This document shows, piece by piece, positions 9,127-17,722 of a stretch of DNA of 64,000 nucleotides (positions are counted from its first letter, which is position 1; each line of letters starts with the position of its first letter). The translations under genes were made by a program, and so were the position numbers. The stretch spans positions 1 to 64,000 of the forward strand of contig PYJD01000010.1 of NCBI GenBank assembly GCA_003635315.1, read 5' to 3'. The notes under the pieces were generated by a model that was not told the origin of the DNA, did not search any database, and saw nothing but the letters and a program-made list of their open reading frames with translations. The stretch comes from Candidatus Poribacteria bacterium. GTDB taxonomy: Bacteria > Poribacteria > WGA-4E > WGA-3G.

Positions 9127-9901
9127 ATTTTTCTCCTATAATATTTCTAATTCAGTATAAGCGATCTTAGACAAAGGTGTCCCCAAACCCGATATATCCG
9201 ATATGAAACCGAACCTACCATTATTGTGATAGCAAAATTCAGTGAATTAAAGATTTATTTCTCTTATGTTGAACTCGCGGTACGATAATTTAGTCTAAAT
9301 CCTATATGTTATTTGTGTATATATCAACCAATTTTCTTCGTTATAAATGTGTGTATTATTTGGTGGATATCTTTGTTTTATAGGATTCTGTATTACCATT
9401 GAAAATACCACTGATTTTCAAGAATGTCAAGTATGTTGGGAATTCTCATATATCCATTCATAGTGAAACTACGTTTACCACTATTTGTTATATGGTCTCG
9501 AATCGGAGATTCACATTGTGAAGAAATTATAGTATAGGTAATTTCATTAACTTGACATGGGTTATTACACTTGATAGAATGATATTCGAATTCAATTTTC
9601 TTGCATTAAATAGTTAATAATGCTATAATTTTTGAAATTGATATTTTCCTTTGAATGGAGAATTTTACTTTCGAAGGACACATAACGAACAGACGATTGA
9701 GATTTAGTATTGAGTGTTAGGATCTTAGTCTGTTTTGGTGATAAACTATATACTTTATCACAATTAATATAAATTTGAATTTCGGTATAGCTAGCAAACC
9801 GAAAATAACAACAAGTTATACACCGAATTTTGAGGGATTGTTAAGAGCGCTCTTATGCAAGACCTATGATGGGTGTATATAATACAGGAGTATTCATAGC
9901 T
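9127..9901. other. Divergent intergenic region
   Basis: About 775 bases separate the minus-strand oxidoreductase from the plus-strand secreted-protein gene, so promoters for both should lie here. It is strongly AT-rich. Visible structure: a decayed ACCGAACCTACC repeat near 9211-9222 (family of the 62-bp repeats at 14.8 kb), a 7-bp dyad TTTCGGT/ACCGAAA at 9780-9804, and a 14-bp palindrome at 9842-9855. I see no coding sequence. Confidence 0.5.
9842..9855. promoter_or_regulatory. Perfect 14-bp palindrome, possible operator
   Basis: TAAGAGCGCTCTTA is fully self-complementary and lies about 46 bases before the ATG at 9902, where a repressor or activator site would be expected. No second copy was noticed in the window, so the assignment rests on symmetry and position only. 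Confidence 0.35.
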
Positions 9902-10624
9902 ATGAAAAGAATGGCGATTTTTTATATTATTGCTTGTATTGCCATCACACCAGCGGTTTTCGCTCAGAGTTGGCAGCCAGCCGGAGACCAATGGATTGAA
10001 AAATGGTGGGGACTTGATCTGATCCTTAATACGGGTGATTTCAATGTTACTGCTTCCATTGATTATCTCTCTCAAGGAACAGATGATGTGATTTCAGATG
10101 CATCCGTTTCCACCCGTCATGGTGCGGGTCTAACTGGAAGGCTTTCTGTTAACCTACCTGATAATGGTGGCGTTCTGGGATGGGGTATTGTTGATATTGA
10201 TACCAACGATGGTAATAACATGTCTTCAAGCCATGGTTTTCCAAGTGAAAGAAATAACGTCACTTGGCAAGGGATTATCTTAATCCAATCACCAGATAAC
10301 CGTCGGACAAAAATGCATCCCGCCCATGACGATTATGCTCAAATCTGGATTAACGGAGATAAAGTGTATGATAACTCAGCATGGACTGGTGGTGTACGTG
10401 CGGTGACCCAACCTACCGAAGTCGATCTTATTAAGGGAGAGAACTTCTTACATTTCCGTTGTGGAGAAGGTGGTGGTTCGGATTATATTAATCTTCGTTT
10501 TGAAGAGGCAGATGATGATCTCAGAATTGCACCAACACTTGATAATAAATTCTTGGATATTCTGACACCTGTTGAACCCAGGAATAAGATTGCAACGACT
10601 TGGGCTGATATCAAGAGAAAATAA
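9902..10624 (+). CDS. Secreted jelly-roll-type protein ending in the KLATTW-like motif
   Basis: The 240-residue product starts with a signal peptide (MAIFYIIACIAITPAVFAQS). It continues as a beta-rich protein with DDYAQIWINGDKVYDNSAW and EVDLIKGENFLHFRCGEGGG. These resemble the edge strands of galactose-binding or PA14-like jelly rolls common in poribacterial secreted proteins. The enzymatic role is unknown; carbohydrate or surface binding is an inference. Its last 17 residues, VEPRNKIATTWADIKRK, match the ends of four other exported proteins in the window. CAGGAG lies 11 bases before the ATG at 9902; an ATG at 9866 would put 12 extra residues before the signal peptide and is less likely. A strong terminator follows 22 bases after the stop. 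Confidence 0.75.
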   Translation: MKRMAIFYIIACIAITPAVFAQSWQPAGDQWIEKWWGLDLILNTGDFNVTASIDYLSQGTDDVISDASVSTRHGAGLTGRLSVNLPDNGGVLGWGIVDIDTNDGNNMSSSHGFPSERNNVTWQGIILIQSPDNRRTKMHPAHDDYAQIWINGDKVYDNSAWTGGVRAVTQPTEVDLIKGENFLHFRCGEGGGSDYINLRFEEADDDLRIAPTLDNKFLDILTPVEPRNKIATTWADIKRK

Positions 10625-10646
10625 CCTATTAGATTTTGATCTTGAT

Positions 10647-10678
10647 AAAAAACCCGTATCAATTGATACGGGTTTTTT
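10647..10678. terminator. Bidirectional intrinsic terminator
   Basis: A perfect 32-bp palindrome has flanks of six A and six T residues around CCCGTATCAA/TTGATACGGG. It gives a GC-containing stem followed by a T run on either strand. It ends the plus-strand gene at 9902 and could also stop read-through from the minus-strand ASPIC operon. Confidence 0.9.
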
Positions 10679-10781
10679 GTTTTAAATCTTGTTTATGTGG
10701 GATGTCATATAATACGGAAAGCCAACCTAATCGGCAAACACTTTGAATCTGAATAATGATCATTGGTATTTCACATTACAT

Positions 10782-12446
10782 CTATCTTTGTAATTCTATT
10801 ATTTCTAAGGTTTGATTAATATTTACATCGGTTAGTTCTTGTACGATTCCACTCTGCCATTCAACAACTATACTATCTACAACAGTTGCTTTGCCTAAGC
10901 CGAATGATAGACGTATGTCACTACCTGAGGCATATCCGGATCCGCGTTTTACCTCGGCAATTTGTTCAATATTTTCTGTTTTAATTTTGACTCTGGAACC
11001 GATTCCATCTCGATTACTCTTTGTACCGATTAGTTTGATTCTTAACCAGTTATTTAAGCTAAGATTATTATTTTGTAGGAGCACTGCTCTTTGATTTGAA
11101 TTTACGATAATTATGTCAATATCACCGTCGTTATCATAATCTGAAAATGCTGAAGCTCTGCCTACGAGTTCTTCTTTGCTGTAACTACCTAATTGTTCTG
11201 AAACTTCAGTATAGAATTGATCTCCATTATTATGAAATAACTGATCTCGTTGTGCGTATGTCTCATGGTCTGTTAGGACTTCTATGACATCCTGTGGGTG
11301 TCCATTTGCTGAGAAAATATCCAGGAAACCATCGTTGTCATAATCAATGAATAACGGACTAAATCCAACATAAGGTAGGGTGGGTTGTTGTAGACCACTG
11401 ACTACTGTAGTATCAGTAAAATAGAAGTTATCGTTTTCTGGTCTCTCCAATTTGTAGAGCGTTGCCTTTTCAGAATTTGCCACTATCAAATCCATCAATC
11501 CGTCGCTATCATAATCACCAGAATCCACCCCCATAGATCCTTCTGGTGTACCATTTTCATCGTACCCTACCCCAAGAAATAGACTTTCATCTGTAAAGGT
11601 ACCATCTCCGTTATTATGATATAAGAAATTACGACTTGTATCGTTTGTGACATATATGTCTGGGTAAGTGTCCATATTATAATCAAATGCCACTGCCCCC
11701 ATTCCGCGTCCTTCAGATGGATTTACCAAACCAGCTGCTTCTGCTACATCCGTGAATGTTCCGTCCCCATTATTCCGAAATAATACATCGGCAGTGCCTT
11801 CATAACTTCTTGGGTGTCCGTATCCGATCACACCTTTGTATTTTGTAACCGGCATAGATAATTCGTAAACGAGATAATTGACGATGAAAATATCCAGATC
11901 TCCATCTAAATCGTAATCCAGATATATTGCTGCGATACTCCATTGGGTATTTTCTATTCCGGATGTTTTTGTAATATCTGTAAATGTTCCATCACCGTTA
12001 TTTTGGTATAACGAATCCTGACCATAGTTGGCAACATACAGATCCGCATCCCCATCATTATCAATGTCTGCTGCGGAAGCTGCCATTCCATAACCGGTAT
12101 CACCTGTTCCAGATTCTTCAGTTACATCGGTAAACTGACCATTCCCATCGTTTCGGTAAAGTATGTTACCAAAATGATTGTTTATATGGGTAGGGGGTAT
12201 ATCTTTATCTGGAATCGTACCACTGTTAACGAAATATAGGTCTGCATCATCATCTCCATCGTAATCAAAGAAGACAACACCAGACCCCATTGTTTCTATG
12301 ATATGTTTATGATCGGATTTACCATTGACGTGTTTAAAAGTAATACCTGCTTCGGTCGTAACGTCCGTGAAGTAAGGTGTTTGTTGTGCATTACAGTATA
12401 TTGAATATAAGAATATGAGTGAAAATATTGATAGGAATCTTTGCAT
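10782..12446 (-). CDS. Exported FG-GAP/VCBS-repeat protein with ASPIC/UnbV domain
   Basis: This 554-residue protein has a signal peptide (MQRFLSIFSLIFLYSIYCNA) and then six or more FG-GAP/VCBS-type repeats with Asp-rich loops such as FFDYDGDDDADLYFVN, DIDNDGDADLYVANYG and DYDNDGDIDIIIVN. These form a calcium-binding integrin-alpha-like propeller. The C-terminal ASPIC/UnbV domain reads RIKLIGTKSNRDGIGSRVKI, VKRGSGYASG, LSFGLG and VEWQSG. The family is secreted and its biochemical role is not established. It is the last gene of a minus-strand trio (TPR, SUMF1-like, this gene), 20 bases after the SUMF1-like stop, so it is very likely co-transcribed. It lacks both C-terminal tags seen elsewhere in this window. 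Confidence 0.88.
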   Translation of the reverse strand: MQRFLSIFSLIFLYSIYCNAQQTPYFTDVTTEAGITFKHVNGKSDHKHIIETMGSGVVFFDYDGDDDADLYFVNSGTIPDKDIPPTHINNHFGNILYRNDGNGQFTDVTEESGTGDTGYGMAASAADIDNDGDADLYVANYGQDSLYQNNGDGTFTDITKTSGIENTQWSIAAIYLDYDLDGDLDIFIVNYLVYELSMPVTKYKGVIGYGHPRSYEGTADVLFRNNGDGTFTDVAEAAGLVNPSEGRGMGAVAFDYNMDTYPDIYVTNDTSRNFLYHNNGDGTFTDESLFLGVGYDENGTPEGSMGVDSGDYDSDGLMDLIVANSEKATLYKLERPENDNFYFTDTTVVSGLQQPTLPYVGFSPLFIDYDNDGFLDIFSANGHPQDVIEVLTDHETYAQRDQLFHNNGDQFYTEVSEQLGSYSKEELVGRASAFSDYDNDGDIDIIIVNSNQRAVLLQNNNLSLNNWLRIKLIGTKSNRDGIGSRVKIKTENIEQIAEVKRGSGYASGSDIRLSFGLGKATVVDSIVVEWQSGIVQELTDVNINQTLEIIELQR

Positions 12447-12466
12447 TCTATCTATAGTAGGGAGGA

Positions 12467-13333
12467 TTATTCTTTAGTTTTGTCTGCTGTTTTTGCGACT
12501 CGGAATCCGATAAAAGAGGTTTTTAAATTTGGATATTGATGAAATCGGAATGTGGTACTACACCGGGGAATGGCATCTATCCATGAACCTCCACGAATAA
12601 CACGCCAACTGCCGTTTTTGGGTCCAGTAGGATTCTGTTTTGGACTATTGTAGTAATATACATCACTATACCAATCAGAAGTCCATTCCCATACGTTGCC
12701 TGCCATATCCATAGCACCATAATAACTTTTCCCTTGTTTGAAACTACCGACAGGTGCGATTCGATTCGGATATCCATCTTTATTTGAGACTGTATTTGCA
12801 TATTCTTCTAATGCATTCCCCCAGGGCCATGTTCTATCTGTATACCCGCGTGCCGCTTTTTCCCATTCAGCTTCAGTCGGTAATCTCATCCCTTTCCATT
12901 TTGCATAAGCATGTGCATCATGCCACGAGACACCTACTACTGGATGGTTTGGATATTCTTTTGCTCTATCTTGCCATTTTCCAATATGAGGTATATGGAT
13001 AAAATCTTCAGGCGTATGATGTTTAGTGTTCTGAGTAGTTGTTTTTTTATCAGTTTGTATGCTAATCCAAAACTTATAATATTCTGCATTTGTGACTTCA
13101 TATTTTCCGATATAGAATGCATCAAGGAAAACTTTATGGGTTGGTTTTTCATCAGCTGCGCGTTTATCACTTCCCATCGTAAATGTACCTGCAGCGACTA
13201 AGATTAGATTTTCATCCTCCAAGTCTCCATACATCTGTATAGGTGTTGTTAAAAGACAGGTAACAACAAGCATGATGAAAGCAGAAGAACGGCTTAGTAT
13301 GATGCTTGTAATTCTATTGAAATGTAATTCCAT
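12467..13333 (-). CDS. SUMF1/formylglycine-generating-enzyme-fold protein, exported, lacking one catalytic Cys
   Basis: The 288-residue product has an N-terminal hydrophobic segment (SAFIMLVVTCLLTTPIQMYG) and a full SUMF1 fold: VAAGTFTMGSDKRAADEKP, FYIGKYEVTNAEYYKFW, PVVGVSWHDAHAYAKW, RLPTEAEWEKAARG, GAMDMAGNVWEWTSDWYS and RVIRGGSW...GFRVAK. The aerobic sulfatase-activating enzyme needs two cysteines after the GGS motif. Here the first position is Asp (GGSWID) and only the second is Cys (PRCSTT). It is therefore probably not a working sulfatase maturase but a SUMF1-like binding or modifying protein. The start at 13333 is chosen over 13411 because it lies 7 bases after the upstream TPR stop and just before the signal segment. 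Middle gene of a three-gene operon. Confidence 0.85.
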   Translation of the reverse strand: MELHFNRITSIILSRSSAFIMLVVTCLLTTPIQMYGDLEDENLILVAAGTFTMGSDKRAADEKPTHKVFLDAFYIGKYEVTNAEYYKFWISIQTDKKTTTQNTKHHTPEDFIHIPHIGKWQDRAKEYPNHPVVGVSWHDAHAYAKWKGMRLPTEAEWEKAARGYTDRTWPWGNALEEYANTVSNKDGYPNRIAPVGSFKQGKSYYGAMDMAGNVWEWTSDWYSDVYYYNSPKQNPTGPKNGSWRVIRGGSWIDAIPRCSTTFRFHQYPNLKTSFIGFRVAKTADKTKE

Positions 13334-13340
13334 AGATGTA

Positions 13341-14528
13341 TTACTTTTTGTTCTTCTCCAGATGGTATTCATAGGTTTTGTAATGTTCCTGAGCGAGCTT
13401 TTGCTGTCCAATACTTTGATATAACTTAGAGATATTTAGATGAAACAAGGGTTGTTCTGAATCCAGTTCAATGGCTTTACGAAATGCCCCTATTGCATTT
13501 GGCACATTGCCTTGCATAGCGTATGTACTGCCAAGGGTGTTATAGTAAACAGGTATATTGGGTTGAAGTTTAATCGCTTTTTGTACATATTCTTGAGCGG
13601 GTCTTGGATAATTTAATTGGATGAATGCTTGGCTGATACCGTGGTGATAACCAGAAATTGCTTCGGCAGTTTTTTGTTGTTGTGTTGCCAGTTGAATACA
13701 ATTCTGTAGTACGGGTATGACTTCATTATATTGTCTCTGAGACATTAACACTTGTGCTAATCCTGTCCACCCATCAAGGTTTTGTGGTTCATTTCGTGTT
13801 AAACGGGTGAACCGTTCATATTCTGCATACTGCTTTTGCAGTTGCTGAAAAATTTGCATTTCTTTACGACTTTTTTCTCTATCTCCTAATCGAAGATATG
13901 TGGTTCCAAGACCGTGATGTGGGTCAGCATAGTTTGGTGGACCGTGTTGGATAGCATTATTGAAATTATCAATTGCTTTTTGGTATTCTTTTAGATTTAG
14001 GTATGCTGTTCCCAGTTCATTATATATACCAGCAGAAAACGGTTTTAGCTTAATTGCTTGCGTTAGTGTGGGAACAGCTTCCTTATATTTGCGTAGTTTC
14101 ACGTATACCTTTCCGAGTAGTTCAAAACCGCGACCGTGTTCCGGATCAAGGTTTATGACTTTCTGTAATGGTTCAGTTGTATTATCCCATTGGTTTAGTT
14201 TGAAATATGCTACTCCTAATGAATATAATGCCTCAATGTTTTCTGGATTTAGGTTTAGAGAACGTTTATAGGATTCTATAGCCTTGTTTAGGGATTCTTG
14301 ATTTGCATAGGCCATTCCTAAGTAGTGTAGTATTTCAAAGTGATCGGGTTCAATCTTAAGTGCATTTTCAAATTCCTTAATTGCTCCTTGGTTGTTTCCT
14401 TGAAATAGCATTTGAAATGCCTGTTCAATGTGCTGTACATATTTATTGTGTTGCGTATTTTCAGCAAGGCATAGATTGCTTTGTAGGCAAAAATAGAAAA
14501 TGAGTATTATGATTAACCTATGATGCAT
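13341..14528 (-). CDS. Exported tetratricopeptide-repeat protein
   Basis: This 395-residue protein begins with a signal peptide (IIILIFYFCLQSNLCLAE). It then has about nine TPR units, for example GAIKEFENALKIEPDHFEIL, KAIESYKRSLNLNPENIEAL and NAIGAFRKAIELDSEQP. TPR solenoids bind other proteins, and here it would do so outside the cytoplasm. It is the first gene of the TPR > SUMF1-like > ASPIC operon; the next start follows 7 bases after its stop. TPR and ASPIC/UnbV proteins are often found together in bacterial genomes (family knowledge), so the three products may form one surface or periplasmic assembly. No strong Shine-Dalgarno site precedes the ATG at 14528. Confidence 0.88.
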   Translation of the reverse strand: MHHRLIIILIFYFCLQSNLCLAENTQHNKYVQHIEQAFQMLFQGNNQGAIKEFENALKIEPDHFEILHYLGMAYANQESLNKAIESYKRSLNLNPENIEALYSLGVAYFKLNQWDNTTEPLQKVINLDPEHGRGFELLGKVYVKLRKYKEAVPTLTQAIKLKPFSAGIYNELGTAYLNLKEYQKAIDNFNNAIQHGPPNYADPHHGLGTTYLRLGDREKSRKEMQIFQQLQKQYAEYERFTRLTRNEPQNLDGWTGLAQVLMSQRQYNEVIPVLQNCIQLATQQQKTAEAISGYHHGISQAFIQLNYPRPAQEYVQKAIKLQPNIPVYYNTLGSTYAMQGNVPNAIGAFRKAIELDSEQPLFHLNISKLYQSIGQQKLAQEHYKTYEYHLEKNKK

Positions 14529-14653
14529 AGCAATATCCGTTTATATAATGAGTTAGGTAATGTTGTAGAGTCATGCGGAATTATCCTTCTATGATATTAG
14601 CCGTAATGTGGAAATAAATCAAGGTTTTCTATAGTTGTTGTGTTGCCTGAAAT

Positions 14654-14675
14654 ACGGATTACGCGGATTACGCGG
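14654..14675. repeat. Dispersed repeat of the ATCCGCGTAATCCGCG family
   Basis: ACGGATTACGCGGATTACGCGG is the reverse complement of the CCGCGTAATCCGCG string found at 44831-44875. Shorter relatives lie at 45219-45238 and 46557-46590, where the string continues into ATTCAGAC. All lie between genes. Their function is unknown. Confidence 0.55.
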
Positions 14676-14802
14676 AAAGATGGGTGTTCGAAATTGTGGT
14701 GAATGTTGAATATAGAATTGAATATTATGATATAGATTTCTCCGGTTAAATCAATGACAAATGTGTAGATGCAATTCTGTATGGAAGAATCGGTATTATG
14801 GA

Positions 14803-14972
14803 TATGGAAATACGGTTCGGTTGAAAACTGAACCTACCAAGGGATGGAAGATTTGGGATAGCGGTATGGAAATACGGTTCGGTTGAAAACTGAACCTACC
14901 AAGGGATGGAAGATTTGGGATAGCATATGTAAATACGGTTCGGTTGAAAACCGAACCTACCAAGGGAAATGG
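14803..14972. repeat. Three tandem 61-62-bp units, each with a GGTTCGGT hairpin
   Basis: The string ACGGTTCGGTTGAAAAC recurs starting at 14812, 14874 and 14935 within near-identical 61-62-bp units that also share GAACCTACCAAGGGATGGAAG. Each unit forms a hairpin GGTTCGGT-TGAAA-ACCGAACC. The third copy is perfect, and the first two have one G-U-compatible change (ACTGAACC), which suggests the RNA-level fold is kept. The unit belongs to the dispersed palindromes with CCTACC tails seen at several intergenic sites. Confidence 0.85.
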
Positions 14973-15094
14973 TTGATACAGGAAAATACTTGCATAATAA
15001 TCCTTGTTAGGGTATTCTTATTAGGTATATGTGTATCTGAGACTTTTGCTAACAAGTCTTAGATTATTATAAATGATGAACTGGAGAATTGTGG

Positions 15095-15793
15095 ATGGCA
15101 TCTAAACTATCCATTGTGATTCCGATTTACAATGAAGTTGAACATTTAGAAGAGATTCTTCGTCAGATTGAAGCTGTTGAAATCGGCATGGAAAAAGAGT
15201 TGATTCTGGTGGACGATTGTTCTACTGATGGCACACGTGATATATTAAAGAAACTTGAAGCGTCAACAGAAAATACGGCTAAGATATTCTATCATGATAT
15301 AAACCGTGGCAAAGGTGCAACTGTTCGTACTGGGTTTGAACATATATCGGGTGACATTACGTTGGTGCAAGATGCCGATTTGGAATATGATCCAAATGAT
15401 TATCCTAAACTTCTCGAACCTATCTTAGAAGACAAAGCGGATGTGGTATACGGTTCCCGTTTTATGCAAGGACGACAAGAGGGGTTGTTACGTAGTTATC
15501 TTGCGAACCGATTTTTGACTTTCCTTGCTAATGTGGTGAATGGCACAAAATTAACAGATATGGAGACTTGCTACAAGGTCATTAAAACAGACATATTAAA
15601 AGATATATCGCTTAGTTCAGATAGATTTGGTTTTGAACCTGAAATTACAGCTAAACTCGCTAAACGAAAATGTAAGATTATTGATGTACCGATTAGTTAT
15701 CGTGGTAGAGATTATGATGAAGGAAAGACAGTAAGTTGGAAAGATGGTATTGCTGCAATAATTCACATATTTCGTTTTAGATTTTTTTCATAG
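15095..15793 (+). CDS. Family 2 glycosyltransferase, dolichyl-phosphate mannose synthase-like
   Basis: The 232-residue GT-A enzyme transfers a sugar from a nucleotide donor, probably to a lipid phosphate carrier. It shows KLSIVIPIYNEVEHLEEIL, LILVDDCSTDGTRDIL, NRGKGATVRTGFEHISGD, the metal-binding QDADLEYDP and YGSRFMQGRQ. These are the hallmarks of the short DPM1/DPG-synthase branch. It lacks the C-terminal membrane segments of longer relatives but ends in a hydrophobic-basic HIFRFRFFS. The ATG at 15095 is preferred because GGAG lies 8 bases upstream; the TTG at 15089 would add only two residues. No operon partner is adjacent. Confidence 0.87.
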   Translation: MASKLSIVIPIYNEVEHLEEILRQIEAVEIGMEKELILVDDCSTDGTRDILKKLEASTENTAKIFYHDINRGKGATVRTGFEHISGDITLVQDADLEYDPNDYPKLLEPILEDKADVVYGSRFMQGRQEGLLRSYLANRFLTFLANVVNGTKLTDMETCYKVIKTDILKDISLSSDRFGFEPEITAKLAKRKCKIIDVPISYRGRDYDEGKTVSWKDGIAAIIHIFRFRFFS

Positions 15794-15918
15794 ATTTCGT
15801 ATCTTGGAATCCCGCCTACCAAGAACGTATCGCTTAGATTGACTTTTATGGTGTGACTATAAACTGTTCCCATCCAAGAAGCACGTAAGTCTGTCAATAA
15901 TTATTTAGGTTTTCATTT

Positions 15919-17682
15919 ATGGGTAATTTACAAGATCTGCTTAAAGAGGTAGATGAGATCCTTAATACATCTCAAAACGATAAAGAAGACTCTAAAACAG
16001 ACATTGAAAACCCAATTGATGATGAACTTCTCACCAACCTGAATACATACTTTTCATATTCAGAATTTCGTAAGGGTCAACGTGAGATAATTGATGCAAT
16101 TTTAGCAGGTGAGAATGTATTTGCGGTTTTTCCTACCGGTCATGGTAAGTCGTTATGTTATCAACTTCCTGCATTAATGCTTCCAGGATTAACAGTGGTG
16201 GTTTCGCCGTTAATCTCACTGATGAAAGACCAGGTAGATACACTTAGATCGCGTGGTATAACGTCTGTATCTTTATTAAATAGTTCTCAAACATGGGATG
16301 AATATCGTCATGAGATTACTCGTCTAAAACAAGGTAAGATAAAACTGCTTTATGTTTCACCAGAGAAACTTAGAAGTAGGCGTTTTTTAGATCTGCTAAA
16401 TACCGTCCTCATTTCTCTATTTGTAATTGATGAAGCCCATTGCATTTCACAGTGGGGTCGAGATTTTCGTCCTGCCTATCTATCAATTTGTGATGCGATC
16501 AATACCCTCTATCCAAAGACTATTGCGCTCTTTACTGCGACTGCCCCACCTGAGATTAGAGATGACATTCTAAGTGTTTTAGATATTTCTGAACCGAAAG
16601 TCCTTGTAGAAGGTATTGAGAGATCAAATCTGCGACTCGGAGTATTGGAAAGTAAAAAGAAAGAGGGAAAATATGCACTGCTGGAGGACTGTATTGATAC
16701 GTTTTCTGGTAAGGGTATAATCTATGCAGGAAGACGAATTGAGACAGAAGAGATAACTGAGCATCTACAGGACAAGAATATCCGTGCTGACTATTATCAT
16801 GCGGGTCGTGAACCTGATGAACGCAGTTATATACAGGATGCGTTCTTTGATGATAGTCCGGATGGTCTGGAGGTTGTCGTTGCGACAAATGCATTTGGAA
16901 TGGGTATTGATAAGGCAAATATACGGTTTATTATCCATTGGACAATGACAGGAACACTTGAGGAGTATTGCCAAGAATTTGGTAGAGCAGGAAGGGATGG
17001 TGAGGATTCAGATTGTCTATTATTCTATTATCATGATGATCGTAAACTACACGAATATTTCATTCGTGAGAGTGCACCCGATAAACCTGCTCTACTAAAA
17101 CTGCTTCAGGAGCTTGAACAGTATAAAGATGTTGACGGTTATCGGATGATGGCGATGGATGAATTGGAGTGGAAAACTGGTATTAAGGACGCCAAGATCC
17201 GAGTTTGTCTATCTTATTTAGAAAAGTTGGGTTTTTTGAAAAGATGGTTCAATGTTCCCTCTCGTTTTTCGGTAAGACTAAGACATGATGTGAATGCTGA
17301 TCAGACAGTCAATCCTGAATTGTTCTCTCAATTGCAAAAACATAAAGCTACAGATCTGTTGACTTTTAGTCAGAGTATCAATCTGAATCCAAGATTTGTG
17401 ATGGAACAACTTACAGAAATTCAAAGTGAGGGACATCTTCAGTATTGGGGTCAAGAGGATCTGATGTTAATTCAGCTTCTATTAGATAGTGACATGTTTG
17501 AATCATTTTCTGAAGAGCAGATGGGATTTGGAGATTATGTGCAAAGAAAAAAACGTAGGATAGACAGGATGGTGTATTACGCTGCATCAATGGAATGTCG
17601 GATGAAGGTGATACGTGAGTATTTTGGAGAGGATGTTTCAGATGATTACAAGTGTGGAACATGTGATAGATGTCAGGAATAA
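15919..17682 (+). CDS. RecQ-like ATP-dependent DNA helicase
   Basis: This 587-residue superfamily 2 helicase unwinds DNA 3' to 5' during repair. Motifs in order: FRKGQREIIDAIL (motif 0), PTGHGKSLCYQLP (Walker A, with His where most RecQ have Gly), VVSPLISLMKDQV, VIDEAHCISQWGRDFRP (DEAH and aromatic loop), LFTATAPPEIRDDI, VVATNAFGMGIDKANIRFI and EFGRAGRDGEDSDC (arginine finger region). The C-terminus holds a winged-helix-like part and a Cys cluster (C-x-x-x...YKCGTCDRC). An HRDC domain is missing. About 40 acidic N-terminal residues precede the core. The gene stands alone, and convergent larC follows 40 bases downstream. Confidence 0.9.
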   Translation: MGNLQDLLKEVDEILNTSQNDKEDSKTDIENPIDDELLTNLNTYFSYSEFRKGQREIIDAILAGENVFAVFPTGHGKSLCYQLPALMLPGLTVVVSPLISLMKDQVDTLRSRGITSVSLLNSSQTWDEYRHEITRLKQGKIKLLYVSPEKLRSRRFLDLLNTVLISLFVIDEAHCISQWGRDFRPAYLSICDAINTLYPKTIALFTATAPPEIRDDILSVLDISEPKVLVEGIERSNLRLGVLESKKKEGKYALLEDCIDTFSGKGIIYAGRRIETEEITEHLQDKNIRADYYHAGREPDERSYIQDAFFDDSPDGLEVVVATNAFGMGIDKANIRFIIHWTMTGTLEEYCQEFGRAGRDGEDSDCLLFYYHDDRKLHEYFIRESAPDKPALLKLLQELEQYKDVDGYRMMAMDELEWKTGIKDAKIRVCLSYLEKLGFLKRWFNVPSRFSVRLRHDVNADQTVNPELFSQLQKHKATDLLTFSQSINLNPRFVMEQLTEIQSEGHLQYWGQEDLMLIQLLLDSDMFESFSEEQMGFGDYVQRKKRRIDRMVYYAASMECRMKVIREYFGEDVSDDYKCGTCDRCQE

Positions 17683-17722
17683 AATTTTGAATTGCATTTA
17701 GTATGTGTGTATTAAATTGACA

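Larger units (their letters stand above)
14529..15094. other. Divergent intergenic region with repeats
   Basis: This 566-base region separates the minus-strand TPR operon from the plus-strand glycosyltransferase. It contains a short direct repeat of ACGCGGATT-type sequence (14654-14675) and three near-identical 61-62-bp palindromic units (14803-14972). Otherwise it is AT-rich and non-coding. Confidence 0.6.

Noticed and set aside
12467..13333. Calling this gene a true formylglycine-generating enzyme
   Set aside because: The first of the two catalytic cysteines is replaced by Asp (GGSWID), so the catalytic claim is not supported.
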